From: Dysosmobacter welbionis
Lineage (GTDB): Bacteria; Bacillota; Clostridia; Oscillospirales; Oscillospiraceae
DNA length: 64,000 nucleotides
NCBI RefSeq assembly: GCF_005121165.3
Contig: NZ_CP034413.3
Span: 2,046,001-2,110,000 of the forward strand
Reading direction: 5' to 3'
Below are positions 27,819 through 36,881 of the stretch, one piece after another (the first letter of the stretch is position 1; each line of letters begins with the position of its first letter). The notes below the pieces were generated by a model. It was not told where the DNA came from and searched no databases. It was given only the letters and a program-made list of their open reading frames with translations. Both the position numbers and the translations under genes were made by a program.

Positions 27819-28508
27819 TTACACCAGCACGTCGAAGAACAGCGCCAAAATAGTGGTGGCGAGGCCGCAGAGGCCGATGGCAAGGCCGCTCATGGCCCCC
27901 TCCGTCTCCCCCAGCTCCAGGGCGCGGGCGGTGCCCATGGCGTGGCTGCAGGCGCCGATGGCCAGCCCTGCCGCCACCGGATCCTTCACCCGGAAGAGGC
28001 GTGCCAGCGCGGGGGCGCACAGGTTGCCCAGGATGCCGGTGAAGATCACCGCCGCCACGGTGATGGAGACAATGCCGCCCTGCCCCTCCGCAATGGCGGT
28101 GGCGATGGGTGTGGTGACGGACTTGGGCAGGAGGGAGACGGTCAGTGTCCGGTCCAGGCCGAACAGGCGGCACAGGCCCCAGATGCTGAGGACCGAAGTC
28201 ACCGCCCCGGCCGCGCATCCCGCCAGGATGGGCAGCAGGTTCTTTTTCAGCAGGTCGATCTGGGCGTAGATGGTTACTGCCAGGCAGACCGTGGCCGGCC
28301 CCAGAAAGAGGTTGATGAGGCTGCCGCCGGCGTTGTACGCTGCATAGGGAATGTCAAACACCGCCAGCACCGCGATAATCATCATCACCGCCAGCACCAG
28401 GCCGTTGCAGATCACAAGCCCGGTCCGCTTCTGGATTTTGCAGCCTGCCCAGTAAGCCAGGATCGTCAGCGTCACCCCGAAAAAGGGGGACTCCCACAGC
28501 GCGCTCAT
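27819..28508 (-). CDS. lrgB: LrgB family membrane protein (antiholin-like partner)
   Basis: 229 residues with six or more membrane segments. The LrgB signature runs through LLPKSVTTPIATAIAEGQGG and ACSHAMGTARALELGETEGAMSG. With LrgA it modulates murein hydrolase activity and, in several bacteria, pyruvate or small-organic-acid transport. Its start overlaps the lrgA stop by four bases, so the pair is translationally coupled. Confidence 0.92.
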   Translation of the reverse strand: MSALWESPFFGVTLTILAYWAGCKIQKRTGLVICNGLVLAVMMIIAVLAVFDIPYAAYNAGGSLINLFLGPATVCLAVTIYAQIDLLKKNLLPILAGCAAGAVTSVLSIWGLCRLFGLDRTLTVSLLPKSVTTPIATAIAEGQGGIVSITVAAVIFTGILGNLCAPALARLFRVKDPVAAGLAIGACSHAMGTARALELGETEGAMSGLAIGLCGLATTILALFFDVLV

Positions 28509-28867
28509 CTCCGCTTCCCCCTCTCCAGCAGGCGGCAGGTGAGCCGCACCGCTCCCACTGTAGCGGCAAAGGTGGCAATCAGCGAGACCGCGCAGACGAC
28601 CACCAGGGCAAGCAGGTTCTCCCGTAACACATCTGCATAGTTGATGATGCTGACACTGGCCGGGATGAAGAAGAAGGGGAGATTCCCCAGCAGGTAGTCC
28701 GACTTCTCCCGGATGTGTTCTGTCTTGATGACGCGTGCCAGCAGCAGCGCCAGAAGCAGCAGCATCCCGATGATGCTGGCAGGCAGGGTGAAGGGCAACA
28801 CCCGCTCAATACAGGTGCTGATCCAGCAGATGCCGAAGATGATGCCGATCTGCGTTAGAAGTTTCAA
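28505..28867 (-). CDS. lrgA: CidA/LrgA family holin-like protein
   Basis: About 120 residues with four membrane helices and the family pattern PASIIGMLLLLALL, YLLGNLPFFFIPASVSIINY. The preferred start is TTG 28867 (GGGAGAGG lies about 9 bases upstream); a longer form from GTG 28921 has no ribosome site. LrgA and LrgB act together as a membrane export or pore system. The promoter TTGACA-17-TAGAAT lies at 28952-28980 on the minus strand. Confidence 0.88.
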   Translation of the reverse strand: MKLLTQIGIIFGICWISTCIERVLPFTLPASIIGMLLLLALLLARVIKTEHIREKSDYLLGNLPFFFIPASVSIINYADVLRENLLALVVVCAVSLIATFAATVGAVRLTCRLLERGKRR

Positions 28868-28951
28868 AGTGAACCGCCTCTCCCGGCGGTCCCCCGCCGC
28901 GTTACTCTGCGCCGTATTCACACAAGGGCGCGGATTCTTTTCAACTTTTTT

Positions 28952-28980
28952 ATTCTACGGAGACGGCCGGGGAATGTCAA
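28952..28980 (-). promoter_or_regulatory. lrgAB promoter
   Basis: Minus strand TTGACA (28975-28980), 17 bases, TAGAAT (28952-28957). Confidence 0.65.
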
Positions 28981-29028
28981 ATCCTTCCGGCTCCTTTTTC
29001 TGCCGCCGCCGCAAAATTCGGCAAAACA

Positions 29029-29066
29029 GTACAAGGCCCCGCCGGGAAAGAGCGGGACCTTGTCCA
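29029..29066 (-). terminator. Terminator of the CoA-transferase gene
   Basis: Stem ACAAGG(C)CCCGC / GCGGG(A)CCTTGT, followed on the minus strand by ACTGTTTTG. It lies downstream of the stop at 29100. Confidence 0.7.
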
Positions 29067-29099
29067 GGTCATCCAAGCATCCGCAGGAGGCCGGGGGAC

Positions 29100-30451
29100 T
29101 CAGAGGGGCATTTGCCGCTCCAGCTCCCGGCGGAAGTCCGGGTGGGCGATGGCAATCAGCGCCCGGGCCCGCTCCACGGTGCTCTTGTATTTCAGATCCG
29201 CCACGCCGAACTCCGTCACCACATACTGGACGCAGGTGCGGGGGTGGTCACCACGCTGCCGGGGGCCAGCTGCGGCACGATTTTGGAGTGGAGGACCCCC
29301 GCCTTGTCCCGGTAGCTGGACCGGAGGGCCAGGATACTCTTTCCGCCCTTGGACCACTGGGAGCCTACCACCCACTCCAGCTGTCCGCCGGTGCCGGAGT
29401 ACTGCCGGGGGCCGATACTCTCGGCATTCACCTGGCCGGTGAGGTCGATCTCCATGGCGTTGTTGATGGAGACCACATGGTCGTTCCGGGCGATGTTCCG
29501 GGCATCGTTCACCCAGTCGATCTCCTTCTGGCAGAAGGCGGGATTCTCATGGGCGAAGGCCCACAGCTCCGGCCCGCCCACCATGTTGGCGTATACGCTC
29601 CGCCCCGGGCAGGTCTGTTTGCGGCTGTTGTTCACCACGCCCCGGCGCATCAGCTCCATGACGCCGGTGCTCAGGATCTCTGTGTGGACGCCCAGATCCC
29701 GCTTTCCCGCATGGGCCAGACACTCGCCCACGGTATTGGCCAGCCCTCCCAGCCCCAGCTGGATGCAGGCGCCGTCTGGCACTAGATCCGCGATGTAGCC
29801 CGCGATGCGGCTGTCCGTCTCGTTTCCCGCTGCGATGGGCGTCTCTACCAGAGGACGGCTGGATTCGATGATCCCGTCCACCTCTGATACATGGATGCGG
29901 GTGTGGGCCTCCCCATCACTGGGAATATTGGGCATTCGGGGGTTCACCTCCGCCAGCACCAGCTCGCACTGCTCCAGCACCTTCCGGCTCAGGGCCGTGC
30001 CCCACAGGGAGCGGCTCATCCACCCGTTCTCATCCGGGAGCGAGCAGGTCAGCGCCGCCACCCGGGGGCGCCGGGCCAGGAGCCACGCGGGCGTCTGACT
30101 CAGGTTGGAGGGGGCGTAATGGACGTTGCCCATGGGCTCCAGGCCCCGCTCCACGCCGTAAAAGTTGGAGTCATAAGTCACCTGTCCGGCCAGCTCCGGC
30201 GTCAGCAGCCGGGTCCCGGCGGGGATGAAGTGCCCGTAGATGGCGATATGGCCGCCGGTCTCCAGCAGGCGCTCCGCCAGCGCCCCGTCCAGCTCCCAGG
30301 GCCAGTTGGACATGGCGGCGAAGGCCGCCGTGTCCCCGTCCCGGATCAGCTCCGCCGCCTCCCGGGCGGTCATCTGCAGGGCCTGATACTGGGTCTGCCA
30401 GTTGCCCGCTCCCGCGCAGCGTCCCCGGCGGATGGGTGTCAGTTCTGTCAT
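29100..30451 (-). CDS. Acetyl-CoA hydrolase/transferase family CoA-transferase (butyryl- or 4-hydroxybutyryl-CoA:acetate type; one frameshift)
   Basis: Joined, the frames give about 450 residues, the length of butyryl-CoA:acetate and 4-hydroxybutyrate CoA-transferases. Landmarks are ADLVPDGACIQLGLGGLAN, the active-site region DLGVHTEILSTGVMEL (Glu of HTE), GGQLEWVVGSQWSKGGKS, and the C-terminal YVVTEFGVADLKYKS. It moves CoA between carboxylates, often the last step of butyrate formation in gut Clostridia; the exact acyl group is not fixed. The frame breaks at G5 29240-29244. ATG 30451 has AAGGAG 7 bases upstream. Confidence 0.87.
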
Positions 30452-30549
30452 CGTCATTCTCCTTTGCCGCGCCCCTCTGCGGGGCGGTGTCTCCGGCGGT
30501 TTGTACAGCCCGCCGTGGGGGCCGCGGCCGCCGGTTCCCTTTCCCGTCT

Positions 30550-30578
30550 ATTGTACCGCACATTCCGCTTCCGCACAA
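30550..30578 (-). promoter_or_regulatory. Promoter of the CoA-transferase gene
   Basis: Minus strand TTGTGC (30573-30578), 17 bases, TACAAT (30550-30555). Confidence 0.6.
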
Positions 30579-30624
30579 TCCTCTTTTCCGCGGACGAGTT
30601 AATAGAAATTTTGTTTTTTTCTGC

Positions 30625-30654
30625 TTGCGCCCGGCCGCTTCGCCGTGCTATACT
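30625..30654 (+). promoter_or_regulatory. Promoter of the phospholipase-C-like gene
   Basis: TTGCGC (30625-30630), 18 bases, TATACT (30649-30654). Confidence 0.55.
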
Positions 30655-30689
30655 GGCGTTGTTCTTGATTTTTTCCATGGAGGTGCATC

Positions 30690-31250
30690 TTGCAGAAACG
30701 CAGTCACAAACTGCTGGCCGCCACCCTGCTGGAGAATACCCAGGGATTTCAGGCCAGACGATTCGAGCTCGCCTTCCTGTTCGGCTCCTTTCAGCCGGAC
30801 TGCAACCCCCTGACCTATTTGAAGGGCTCCCTGCGGGCCTATAAGTTCCGGGGGCATAACTACTCCAACTCCCAGCACTACATCTACTCCCGCATCTCCC
30901 GGCTCCAGCGCCGCCAGCGCTGGACCATCTGGCAGTATTACACCCTGGGCAAACTGACCCACTATCTGGCGGATGCGTTCACCTATCCCCATAACGAGAA
31001 TTATCCCGACAGTATGCTCTGCCACCACCAGTATGAGACGGACCTGCGGGCCTATCTGGAGGAGTATCTGGCCACCCGCGCCCTTCGTCGGGAGAAGTTC
31101 CGTCAGGACGTGGCGGACGCCCTTCAGGAGCTGCACCGGCAGTACATGGCCGGCGTGGCCGATATGCGCAAGGATGTGCAGTTCATCCTGAAGGCCACCT
31201 CCCTGCTGATGGCCGGCTGCCTGCCTGCCAGCGCCGCAGCGGCTGTCTGA
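30690..31250 (+). CDS. Zinc-dependent phospholipase C family protein
   Basis: 186 residues matching the PF00882 pattern: His and Asp clusters in LGKLTHYLADAFTYPHNE (near residue 92) and LCHHQYETDLR (near 112), plus FGSFQPDCNP early on. The start is a TTG at 30690, set by GGAGGTG 4-6 bases upstream; no in-frame ATG is nearby. There is no signal peptide, which is unusual for secreted phospholipase C, so it probably acts inside the cell or on an unrelated substrate. A promoter lies upstream. Confidence 0.8.
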   Translation: MQKRSHKLLAATLLENTQGFQARRFELAFLFGSFQPDCNPLTYLKGSLRAYKFRGHNYSNSQHYIYSRISRLQRRQRWTIWQYYTLGKLTHYLADAFTYPHNENYPDSMLCHHQYETDLRAYLEEYLATRALRREKFRQDVADALQELHRQYMAGVADMRKDVQFILKATSLLMAGCLPASAAAAV

Positions 31251-31380
31251 ACCCTGTTTTGGGAAAAGCGCACAGCAGCGGTTTCCCTTTCGGCGCATTC
31301 TTTGGAATCATTGTCAATTTCCATTTGCTTTTTCTGGTGTTATCCTGAAACTATCAAAGGACTCGGAAAGGAACCCAGTC

Positions 31381-31485
31381 ATGACCAACATCACCCGTTC
31401 TGCCGAATACCGTTACTTTAGCTTTACCTATTTTTATGGTAAGGCTTATTTCGGTTTGGCTGAAAATGTGTGTGATCGTGTCTGA
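31381..31485 (+). CDS. Tyr/Phe-rich leader peptide of the aro operon (attenuation)
   Basis: A 34-residue ORF (MTNITRSAEYRY, then FSFTYFYGKAYFG) has GGAAAGGAA 8 bases before its ATG. Residues 10-24 include five Tyr and four Phe in 15 positions. It stops 28 bases before a strong terminator and precedes aroF, tyrA and pheA. This is the layout of a translational attenuation leader sensing charged tRNA-Tyr and tRNA-Phe. The codons are TAC/TAT and TTT/TTC. Confidence 0.8.
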   Translation: MTNITRSAEYRYFSFTYFYGKAYFGLAENVCDRV

Positions 31486-31546
31486 CGCCAGGAAAAGGCT
31501 ATCAGTGCATGACGACCCGCAGCCGAACCGGCTGCGGGTCTTTTTT
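31452..31546 (+). promoter_or_regulatory. Antiterminator and terminator of the aro attenuator
   Basis: Terminator: GACCCGCAGCCG-AAC-CGGCTGCGGGTC (31514-31540), then T6 (31541-31546). Antiterminator strand: CGGTTTGGCTG (31452-31462), inside the leader ORF, pairs over all 11 positions (one G-U) with CAGCCGAACCG (31520-31530), which is the 5' arm and loop of the terminator. A ribosome stalled on Tyr or Phe codons 10-19 would leave this strand free and prevent termination. Confidence 0.8.
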
Positions 31547-31580
31547 GTACCAGCCCCATCATTTTTAGGAGGAATACAGT

Positions 31581-32594
31581 ATGATCGTCGTTCTGAAACA
31601 AAACCCCAACCGGCACCAGCTGGAGAGCCTGATCGCCTGGCTCCAGGAAAAGGGGATCATCATCCACACCAGCATCGGCGAGGCCCACACCATCTTAGGA
31701 CTGGTGGGTGATACCAGCCAGCTGGACATCGACCTGATTGCCGCCCTGGACATCGTGGAGGATGTGAAACGGGTCCAGGAGCCCTACAAGAATGCCAACC
31801 GGAAGTTCCACCCGGAGGACACGGTGGTGCAGGTGGGCAACACCCAGATCGGCGGCGGCAATCTGACCCTGATGGCGGGTCCCTGCTCTGTGGAGAGCGA
31901 GGAGCAGGTGGTGGCCATTGCCAAAGCGGTGAAGGCCAGCGGCGCCACCATGCTGCGGGGGGGCGCCTTCAAGCCCCGGACCTCCCCCTACTCCTTCCAG
32001 GGCCTGGGGGCCACGGGTTTGGAGTACCTGAAGGTGGCCCGGCAGGAGACCGGCCTCCCCATCGTGACGGAGCTGATGGACCTGAGCCAGCTGCCCCTCT
32101 TCAAGGATGTGGACGTGATCCAGATCGGCGCCCGGAACATGCAGAACTTCGACCTACTCAAGGCCGTAGGCCATCAGGACAAACCCGTCATGATCAAACG
32201 GGGCATGTCCGCCACCTACGAGGAGTGGCTGATGAGCGCCGAGTACGTCATGGCCGGCGGCAATGAGAATGTGATCCTCTGCGAGCGAGGTATCCGCACC
32301 TTTGAGAGCTACACCCGCAACACCCTGGATCTGGCCTGCATCCCCGTGCTGCGGAAGCTGACCCACCTGCCCATCATCATCGATCCCAGCCATGCCACCG
32401 GCAAGAGCTGGCTGGTAGATCCCCTGGCCATGGGCGCCGTGGCTACCGGTGCCGACGGATTGCTGATCGAGGTCCACAACGACCCGGCCCATGCCCTGTG
32501 CGATGGCCCCCAGTCCCTGAAGCCGGAGGTGTTCGACGGCCTGGCGAAGAAGCTGCTGAAGCTCCATGACTTTATGAAGACGGTGGAGGAGTAA
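31581..32594 (+). CDS. aroF: 3-Deoxy-7-phosphoheptulonate (DAHP) synthase, type I-beta
   Basis: 337 residues. An N-terminal ferredoxin-like regulatory domain (residues 1-70, MIVVLKQNPNRHQLESLI) precedes the catalytic barrel with LMAGPCSVES (97-106), RGGAFKPRTSPYSFQG, IGARNMQNFDLL and HLPIIIDPSHATGK. It condenses PEP and erythrose-4-phosphate, the entry to the shikimate pathway. In related bacteria the N-terminal domain mediates Tyr or Phe feedback. It is the first structural gene after the attenuator; AGGAGG precedes the ATG. Confidence 0.96.
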   Translation: MIVVLKQNPNRHQLESLIAWLQEKGIIIHTSIGEAHTILGLVGDTSQLDIDLIAALDIVEDVKRVQEPYKNANRKFHPEDTVVQVGNTQIGGGNLTLMAGPCSVESEEQVVAIAKAVKASGATMLRGGAFKPRTSPYSFQGLGATGLEYLKVARQETGLPIVTELMDLSQLPLFKDVDVIQIGARNMQNFDLLKAVGHQDKPVMIKRGMSATYEEWLMSAEYVMAGGNENVILCERGIRTFESYTRNTLDLACIPVLRKLTHLPIIIDPSHATGKSWLVDPLAMGAVATGADGLLIEVHNDPAHALCDGPQSLKPEVFDGLAKKLLKLHDFMKTVEE

Positions 32595-32597
32595 GAC

Positions 32598-33434
32598 ATG
32601 AATGTTGCCATCGTCGGCCTGGGCCTCATCGGCGGGTCCATGGCCAAGAGCATCAAGAACCGCACCAGCCACACCGTCTGGGGCATAGACCTGAACGCGG
32701 AGACCATGACCATGGCCCGGATGTGCGGCGCCATCGACGCCCCCCTGACGGAGGAGAACCTGCCCCAGGCGGATCTGATCCTGGTGGCGATCCGGCCCGG
32801 CGCCGCCATCGAGTGGGTCCGGCAGCACGCGCCGCAGATCGCCAAGTCCGCCATTCTGGTGGACCTGTGCGGCGTGAAGCGGACCGTGGTGGCGGCCATC
32901 GCCCCCATCGCAGAGGAACGCGGCTTCTCCTATATCGGCGGCCACCCCATGGCCGGTAAGGAGCGGGGCGGCTTCACCGCCTCCGCAGAGGACCTGTACG
33001 TGGGAGCATCTATGATCCTGACGCCGGACAAGCGGACGGACATGCGGCTGCTGGAGACGCTGAAGGCCTTCTTTCTGGACCTGGGCTTTGCGGGCCTCAC
33101 CTTCTCAACGCCGGAGGAGCACGACCGCATCATCGCCTTTACTTCCCAGCTGGCCCATATCGTCTCCAGCGCCTATGTGAAGTCGCCGGAGGCCCAGAAG
33201 CGCCGAGGCTTTTCCGCCGGCAGCTTTCAGGATATGACCCGGGTGGCCCGTCTGGATGAGGACATGTGGACAGAGCTGTTTCTGGACGATGAGGACTTCC
33301 TCACCGCCGAGCTGGAAGAGCTGATCGGCCACCTGACGGACTACCGCAACGCCTTGCGGGCCAAGGATACTCAGCGGCTGCACGATTTGCTGAAGGAGGG
33401 CCGGGAGCTGAAGGCCACCGCCGGCGGCAACTGA
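32598..33434 (+). CDS. tyrA: Prephenate dehydrogenase
   Basis: 278 residues with an N-terminal NAD(P) fold, VAIVGLGLIGGSMAKSIK (3-20), the catalytic GGHPMAGKE (near 113; His of the HPMAG motif), and a helical C-terminal dimerisation domain containing SQLAHIVSSAYV. It converts prephenate to 4-hydroxyphenylpyruvate for tyrosine. There is no C-terminal ACT domain, so Tyr regulation probably comes from the attenuator and AroF (inference). It begins 3 bases after the aroF stop. Confidence 0.93.
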   Translation: MNVAIVGLGLIGGSMAKSIKNRTSHTVWGIDLNAETMTMARMCGAIDAPLTEENLPQADLILVAIRPGAAIEWVRQHAPQIAKSAILVDLCGVKRTVVAAIAPIAEERGFSYIGGHPMAGKERGGFTASAEDLYVGASMILTPDKRTDMRLLETLKAFFLDLGFAGLTFSTPEEHDRIIAFTSQLAHIVSSAYVKSPEAQKRRGFSAGSFQDMTRVARLDEDMWTELFLDDEDFLTAELEELIGHLTDYRNALRAKDTQRLHDLLKEGRELKATAGGN

Positions 33435-33484
33435 CCTATTTCCGGCGCCGCTGCGCGACATGATTCTATAAAAGGAGTTTTTCG

Positions 33485-34555
33485 ATGTTTGACTCCATCC
33501 GAACCATTCCCGTCCGGGTCCGGCCGCCCTATGATGTGCGCATTGGCAGCGGCCTGCTTGGCCGGTGCGGGGACTATCTGGCCGCGCTGCTGGGACAGCG
33601 GAGGATCGCCGTTCTGGCCGACGACACCGTGGCCTCCCTGTACCTGGACACCGTCACCGCCGCTCTGGAGGACGCGGGCTTTGCCGTCTGCTCCCATATC
33701 TTCCCCTCCGGGGAGGGGCGCAAGAATCTCTCCACCCTGACAGAGCTACTGGAGTTCCTGGCGTCGGAGCATCTGACCCGCACGGACTGCGTGGCCGCCC
33801 TGGGCGGCGGCGTCACTGGGGACATGGCGGGCTTTGCTGCCGCCGTGTACCTCCGGGGCATCCGGTATGTCCAGCTGCCCACCACCCTGCTGGCGGCGGT
33901 GGACTCCTCCGTGGGGGGTAAGACCGCCGTGGACCTGACCGCCGGGAAGAACCTGGCCGGGGCCTTCTGCCAGCCTGCCGCCGTGATCTGCGACACGGAC
34001 TGCCTGAAGACCCTGCCCCCCGACGTGTTTGCCGACGGGGCCGCCGAGGCCGTCAAGACCGGCGTGCTCTCTGACGAAGCCCTGTTCGCCCTGTTTGAGG
34101 ACGGCACCCTCACCGCCGACCCCGGCGAGGTCATCGCCCGGTGCGTCGCCTACAAGGCCGGCGTGGTGGAGCGGGACGAGAAGGAGCAGGGGGAGCGGAA
34201 GCTTTTGAACCTGGGCCATACTGTGGGCCACGCCATCGAGAAGTGCAGCGGCTATGTTATCCCCCATGGCCACGCCGTGGCGGCGGGGCTGGCCGTCATC
34301 GCCCGGGCTGCGGAGGCCCTGGGCTGGACGGAGGAGTCCCTGGCGGCGCGAATCACCGCCTGCCTTTCTAAAAATGGCCTGCCCACCGGGACAGACTACT
34401 CTGCTGAAGCCCTGGCGGAGGCAGCCCTTTCCGACAAGAAGCGCGCCGGTGGGGATATCACCCTGGTGGTCCCCCGGAAGATCGGCCATTGCGAGCTGCG
34501 GAAGGTCCCGGTAGCGGACCTGCTGCCCATCATCCGGGCAGGACTGGAGGCGTAA
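33485..34555 (+). CDS. aroB: 3-Dehydroquinate synthase
   Basis: 356 residues with the NAD-binding ALGGGVTGDMAGFAAAVYLRG (about 95-115), PTTLLAAVDSSVGGKTAVD (active-site Lys) and the metal-site region NLGHTVGHAIEK with its His residues. It cyclises DAHP to 3-dehydroquinate using NAD and a divalent metal. AAAAGGAG lies before the ATG. The gene runs directly into aroA: its TAA is followed at once by the aroA ATG. Confidence 0.96.
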   Translation: MFDSIRTIPVRVRPPYDVRIGSGLLGRCGDYLAALLGQRRIAVLADDTVASLYLDTVTAALEDAGFAVCSHIFPSGEGRKNLSTLTELLEFLASEHLTRTDCVAALGGGVTGDMAGFAAAVYLRGIRYVQLPTTLLAAVDSSVGGKTAVDLTAGKNLAGAFCQPAAVICDTDCLKTLPPDVFADGAAEAVKTGVLSDEALFALFEDGTLTADPGEVIARCVAYKAGVVERDEKEQGERKLLNLGHTVGHAIEKCSGYVIPHGHAVAAGLAVIARAAEALGWTEESLAARITACLSKNGLPTGTDYSAEALAEAALSDKKRAGGDITLVVPRKIGHCELRKVPVADLLPIIRAGLEA

Positions 34556-35800
34556 ATGGACCTTCAAATCACCCCGAAAAAACTCTCCGGCGCCGTGACG
34601 CCGCCCTCCAGCAAGTCTCAGGCCCACCGATTGCTGATCGCCGCTGCTCTCAGCGGCGGGATCAGCGTCATCCACGGCCTGGCGGACTCCCAGGACATCC
34701 GGGCCACCCGCCGGTGCCTGTCTGCCATGTGTGCCGGGATGGAGGATCTGCCGGATGGCACCCTCCGGGTCCACGGACTGGGAAACGGCATCGTCATCGC
34801 ACCTCCCTATGCCCTGCTGGACTGCGGGGAATCGGGCTCTACCCTGCGCTTCCTGATCCCCGTGGGCCTGCTGATACAGGGAGAGGCGTCCTTCACCGGC
34901 CGAGGCCGGCTGATGGAGCGCCCGCTGAAGCCCTACGAGGACCTGTTCCGGGAGAAGGGCATCGCCTGGAAGCTGGCGGACAACGTCCTCACCGTAAACG
35001 GCGGTCGGGGATACGGTACCCTGGCCCTGGACCCGGGGACATACCGCCTGCCCGGCAACGTATCCAGCCAGTTCTTCACAGGGCTGCTGTTCGTCATGCC
35101 CCTGCTGGAGGGAGACTCTACCCTGGTGTCCACCACACCCCTGGAGAGCCGGGACTACCTGGAGATGACCCGGCAGGCTCAGGCCGCTGCCGGTGTCACC
35201 AGCCGGTGGCTGGACGAAAACACGCTCTTCGTCCCTGGCGGCCAGACCTACCAGTCCTTTGAGGCCACGGCGGAGGCGGACTGGTCCCAGGCGGGGTTCT
35301 GGTACGCCGCCGATTTCCTGGACAGCCGTGTGGACATCCGGGGCCTGAATCCCGACTCTGCGCAGGGGGACAAGGCAGTCAGCGAACTTTACTGGCGGCT
35401 GGCCCGGCCGGGGGACACGGAGATCGATGTCTCCGGATGCCCCGACCTGCTGCCGCCTCTGGCGGTGATGGCGGCGGCCCGCTCCGGTACCACCCGGTTT
35501 GTGAACGCTGCCCGGCTGCGGATGAAGGAGAGCGACCGGCTTTCCACCACCGCCGCCCTGCTGACCGCCCTGGGCGGACGGGCGGAGGAGGGGCCGGACT
35601 TTCTGACAGTCCACGGCGGGACGCTCACCGGCGGCATGGTGGACTGCGCCAACGACCACCGGATCGCCATGGCGGCCGCCATCGCCGCCACCGCCTGTAC
35701 CGGCCCCGTCACGGTGCTGGGGGCCCAATGCGTGCAGAAGTCCTACCCGGATTTCTGGGAGGTGTACAAGAACCTGGGAGGTGATATCCATGTCCTCTGA
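34556..35800 (+). CDS. aroA: 3-Phosphoshikimate 1-carboxyvinyltransferase (EPSP synthase)
   Basis: 414 residues: PPSSKSQAHRLLIAAAL (near 17-33, shikimate-3-phosphate site), LDCGESGSTLRFLIP (near 89, with Gly and Thr of the PEP/glyphosate loop), RLRMKESDRLSTT and NDHRIAMAAA. It adds PEP to shikimate-3-phosphate. The loop reads DCGESGSTLRF, not the LGNAGTAMRP of plant-type class I enzymes, so it resembles bacterial class II or divergent forms; glyphosate response cannot be concluded. The start overlaps nothing but follows aroB without a gap. Confidence 0.95.
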   Translation: MDLQITPKKLSGAVTPPSSKSQAHRLLIAAALSGGISVIHGLADSQDIRATRRCLSAMCAGMEDLPDGTLRVHGLGNGIVIAPPYALLDCGESGSTLRFLIPVGLLIQGEASFTGRGRLMERPLKPYEDLFREKGIAWKLADNVLTVNGGRGYGTLALDPGTYRLPGNVSSQFFTGLLFVMPLLEGDSTLVSTTPLESRDYLEMTRQAQAAAGVTSRWLDENTLFVPGGQTYQSFEATAEADWSQAGFWYAADFLDSRVDIRGLNPDSAQGDKAVSELYWRLARPGDTEIDVSGCPDLLPPLAVMAAARSGTTRFVNAARLRMKESDRLSTTAALLTALGGRAEEGPDFLTVHGGTLTGGMVDCANDHRIAMAAAIAATACTGPVTVLGAQCVQKSYPDFWEVYKNLGGDIHVL

Positions 35801-36881
35801 ATTCGGCAGTCTCCTGAAAATCTCTGTCTTCGGCCAATCCCATGGAAGGGCCATCGGCGTGGTGGTGGATGGCCTGCCCGCCGGGGAGGCCATCGACCTG
35901 GAGGAGCTGAACGCCTTCCTGGCCCGGCGGAAGCCGGGGAAGAGCCACCTTTCCACCGCCCGGAGGGAGGCCGACGCGCCGGTGTTCCTCTCCGGCCTGG
36001 AAAACGGCGTCACCTGTGGAGCCCCTCTGTGCGCGGTCATCGAAAATGGAGACCAGCACTCATCGGACTATGATGCCCTGCAGGACAAGCCCCGGCCCGG
36101 CCACGCAGACTACACTGCATTTGTCAAGTGGGGCGGGCAGGCGGACATGCGGGGCGGCGGCCACTTCTCCGGCCGGCTGACGGCGCCCCTGTGTATCGCC
36201 GGCGGCATCGCCAAGCAGATTCTCTCCCGCCGGGGCGTATACGTAGGGGCCCACCTCCAGTCCGTGGGGACGGTGGCGGATGCATTATTCCCCCTGCGGC
36301 CCACGAAGGAGCTGTTTGACGCCGTGGCTGCCAAGCCATTCCCGGTGCTGGACGACCAGGCGGGGGAGCGGATGCAGGCGCTGATTCTGGAGGCCTGGAA
36401 AAATCTGGATTCTGTGGGAGGCGTCGTTGAGTGTGCCGCCACGGGCCTTCCCGCCGGACTGGGGGAGCCCATGTTCGGCGGCGTGGAAAACCGGCTGGCC
36501 GCCGCCCTCTTCGGCATTCCCGCCGTGAAGGGCGTGGAGTTTGGGGACGGCTTCGCCGCCGCCCGGTCCCGGGGGTCCGAAAACAACGACCCCTTTGTGA
36601 TGGAGGACGGCCGGGTGCAGACGCAGACCAACCACGCGGGCGGCATTCTGGGGGGCATCACCAGCGGAATGCCCATCGTCCTGCGGACGGCCATGAAGCC
36701 CACACCGTCCATCGCCCAGCCCCAGCGGACGGTCAGCCTGTCCGCCGGAGAGAATGCGGAGCTTGTGATTCACGGGCGGCACGACCCCTGCATTGCCCAC
36801 CGGGCGGTCCCGGTGGTGGAGGCGGTTACTGCCGCCGTGCTGTTAGATTTATTATTGGAGGGACATCATGGAACTTTCTGA
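35790..36881 (+). CDS. aroC: Chorismate synthase
   Basis: About 363 residues. Signatures are FGQSHGRAIGVVVDGLPAG near the start, RPGHADYTAFVKWG, RGGGHFSGRLTAPLCIAGGI and GSENNDPF/TNHAGGILGGITSGMP. It makes chorismate from EPSP with reduced FMN. ATG 35790 is 7 bases after GGGAGGTG; a GTG at 35781 overlaps the site. The gene overlaps the aroA end by 11 bases and the pheA start by 14, indicating tight coupling. Confidence 0.95.
   Translation: MSSEFGSLLKISVFGQSHGRAIGVVVDGLPAGEAIDLEELNAFLARRKPGKSHLSTARREADAPVFLSGLENGVTCGAPLCAVIENGDQHSSDYDALQDKPRPGHADYTAFVKWGGQADMRGGGHFSGRLTAPLCIAGGIAKQILSRRGVYVGAHLQSVGTVADALFPLRPTKELFDAVAAKPFPVLDDQAGERMQALILEAWKNLDSVGGVVECAATGLPAGLGEPMFGGVENRLAAALFGIPAVKGVEFGDGFAAARSRGSENNDPFVMEDGRVQTQTNHAGGILGGITSGMPIVLRTAMKPTPSIAQPQRTVSLSAGENAELVIHGRHDPCIAHRAVPVVEAVTAAVLLDLLLEGHHGTF

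Noticed and set aside
33746-36040. Very long minus-strand frame (764 residues) opposite aroB and aroA
   Set aside because: It lies entirely opposite recognised, conserved aro genes. Its product is full of Gly, Arg, Gln and His with no domain, as expected from the complement of GC-rich codons.
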